Of a DNA stretch of 41,753 nt, positions 40,517-41,753 are shown piece by piece. The notes under the pieces were generated by a model that searched no databases, was not told the origin of the DNA, and saw only the letters and a list, made by a program, of their open reading frames with translations. The first letter of the stretch is position 1, and every line of letters starts with the position of its first letter. Source of the stretch: Lentilactobacillus rapi DSM 19907 = JCM 15042 (lineage in GTDB: Bacteria > Bacillota > Bacilli > Lactobacillales > Lactobacillaceae); the NCBI RefSeq assembly GCF_001436255.1, contig NZ_AZEI01000085.1:17283-59035 (forward strand). The letters are read 5' to 3'. Both the position numbers and the translations under genes were made by a program.

Positions 40517-41572
40517 TTGTTACATAAGGGGCGTTTCTTTTGGCTTATTAGCTTCATAATAGCGTGTGGTTTATTGGTTAGTCAGCAGGGGGTTCAAGCT
40601 AATCCAATCAAGGATGTTCACGTGCATGCGGTCCTGCCGATTCATGCCCACGCTTACGCAGTTAAGAAACGGGCCTATCTATACACCAGCCTCAGTTTCA
40701 AACGATCCGTTTCTGCCAAACGTTATTTAAGGACAGCTTGGTATCGCACGCAGGTGGCCCATGTTGTGGTAAATGGTCAAAAAAGGGCCGTCTTCAAATT
40801 GGTGAGTGCCAATGGCCGGCATACGTACTGGGTGTTTCATTCCCAAGTTAAGGGAATTGGCAGTCAATCCTTTCAGATCAAATTGCCCAAAGCAGGAAAT
40901 CGATTTAGCCATAAACGGATTGGCGTGTTTGGTGATTCGATTCCATCTGGATGGGACGGTTATCATTTTTATTTGAATGATGCTTATCCGGACTGGACAA
41001 GAAAATACCTGGGCGCCAAGCCGAAAGTCCATAATGAAGCAGTTCCCAGTGCCCAAATTGTGGGGCATCGGTTCAGATACGTTGGTGGTAAATATAATCG
41101 AGTTGTTCCAGAAGACTTGAGTGAAGTTTTGAAGCACCAGCGTAAGACAATTAAGAAGATGAATCTGATCTTTGTCCAAATTTGCACCAACGACTATACA
41201 AACGGATCCAGGTCAGGTAGCTTGCAAAATGTGACTCGTCATTTGGCATTAGAAATCAACTATATTCACAAAGTTAATCCACGTGCTAAGGTATACGGAA
41301 TCTTGCCAATTTCCCGTTATGATGTGCTCGGTCGAAGTTGTGATCATATTCCAAACATGTATGGTTATACCTTTGATCAGTTGCGGGCAGCCGAAGCCAG
41401 AACCTACCGGCGAAACCGTGCGACGGTGGTTGACTTTAATCAAATTGCGCCAACCGTCATTAGTTGGCATAACCGTGATCAAACATTACAGGATCATAAG
41501 ATTCACCCGACGGCGCAAACTGCCCAACGGTTAGGTTACGCATTGGCTTGTTGGTTGATTGCCCGAAGATAG
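40517..41572 (+). CDS. Secreted SGNH/GDSL hydrolase
   Basis: A 351-residue exported esterase-like protein. It has a signal peptide (about 1-28, ending QGVQA), a small basic aromatic wall-binding-like module (about 45-115, with KKRAYLYTSLSFKRS resembling DUF5776/SLAP-type modules), and then the SGNH hydrolase domain. The nucleophile is S141 in VFGDSIPSG, and the Asp/His pair is D326 and H330 in DHKIHP. The block IV-like N is in ICTNDYTNG. The start is TTG 40517, 6 nt after GGGGGAGGA. It likely deacylates wall polysaccharide or glycoconjugates. It lies next to another secreted protein with hairpin array 4 between them, and is followed by a terminator-type repeat broken by an IS. Confidence 0.9.
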   Translation: MLHKGRFFWLISFIIACGLLVSQQGVQANPIKDVHVHAVLPIHAHAYAVKKRAYLYTSLSFKRSVSAKRYLRTAWYRTQVAHVVVNGQKRAVFKLVSANGRHTYWVFHSQVKGIGSQSFQIKLPKAGNRFSHKRIGVFGDSIPSGWDGYHFYLNDAYPDWTRKYLGAKPKVHNEAVPSAQIVGHRFRYVGGKYNRVVPEDLSEVLKHQRKTIKKMNLIFVQICTNDYTNGSRSGSLQNVTRHLALEINYIHKVNPRAKVYGILPISRYDVLGRSCDHIPNMYGYTFDQLRAAEARTYRRNRATVVDFNQIAPTVISWHNRDQTLQDHKIHPTAQTAQRLGYALACWLIARR

Positions 41573-41632
41573 AGGGATTGTTAAATTCCATTTGGGGGTC
41601 ATTAACTTGGATTAAAGCTGCGTCAAACGGCC

Positions 41633-41696
41633 GAGATTGGGACGAAAGGCGTTTTGATCCCAGAATTTAAGTGAAAAAAGTAATGCATTCTGGTTT
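41633..41696 (+). repeat. Dispersed terminator repeat, truncated by an insertion
   Basis: GAGATTGGGACGAAAGGCG, TTTTGATCCCAGAATTTAAG and AAAAAAGTAATGCATTCTGG repeat 21705-21763 almost exactly. Here the hairpin stops after TGGTTT, and its second arm is missing because foreign sequence begins at about 41697. Confidence 0.85.
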
Positions 41697-41753
41697 GTGA
41701 AGTGAACCCCAATAGTTGGAGATAATATTTAATAATTTTCAGGCACATAACTG
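41697..41753. mobile_element. Probable terminal end of an IS3-family insertion sequence
   Basis: Begins TGAAGTGAACCCCAATAGTT then GGAGATAAT, matching the general pattern of IS3/IS150-group inverted repeats in lactobacilli (GTGAACCCC then AGTTGG). It interrupts the terminator hairpin. The element runs out of the window, so transposase and orientation are not visible. Confidence 0.6.

Overview
The window looks like chromosome of a Lactobacillaceae bacterium, probably a heterofermentative Lentilactobacillus/Levilactobacillus-type species. This is inferred from moderate GC, strong AGGAGG ribosome binding sites, several TTG/GTG starts, a DUF5776/MucBP surface protein, a TPP-controlled ykoEDC locus and a 474-residue AraA. 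Species cannot be fixed from the sequence alone. No prophage, plasmid origin, CRISPR array or cas gene is visible.

Layout. 1-512: array of hairpin repeats. 610-3628: unknown helical protein, L-asparaginase, an unknown protein with four internal repeats, and a zinc-ribbon protein. 3887-4890: inverted array abutting a short-chain dehydrogenase. 5132-8849: two small genes, then the thiamine-precursor ECF transporter ykoE-D-C behind a TPP riboswitch and terminator. 8925-11551: HAD phosphatase, Ntn amidase, two-TM protein. 11692-14867: leftward operon nnrE, VanX-like dipeptidase, FAD/NAD(P)-binding protein, headed by a third array. 15275-18400: tRNA-Arg whose 3' half is duplicated about 0.93 kb away, enclosing a toxin-antitoxin pair, with a decayed third copy behind a quinone oxidoreductase. 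18398-21638: AraC regulator divergent from a solitary araA, then a histidine phosphatase. 22004-25500: oxidoreductase; a regulator followed by a translationally coupled SRPBCC, oxidoreductase and 52-residue membrane protein set. 25703-29819: 2H phosphoesterase, predicted small RNA, small membrane protein, DMT transporter, M20 peptidase. 29826-33154: YhgE/Pip-like exporter under a divergent TetR, and an MFS transporter. 33187-37464: GH3 beta-glucosidase interrupted by an in-frame TGA, sugar O-acetyltransferase, DUF389 protein. 37645-41572: two secreted proteins flanking the fourth array. 41697-41753: probable end of an IS3-family element.

The most unusual content is the modular hairpin repeat family. 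About ten full or nearly full units plus relics occur in four arrays. Each unit of about 120 nt has fixed single-stranded flanks (AAGTGAGCG at the 5' end, GAGCTGTCCTAA at the 3' end) around a long multi-stem hairpin. Stem sequences change from unit to unit while base pairing is kept by compensatory changes. The same subtypes recur in different arrays, so units behave as mobile or recombining cassettes. Two genes (the SDR and nnrE) appear to take their ribosome binding sites from the array edge.
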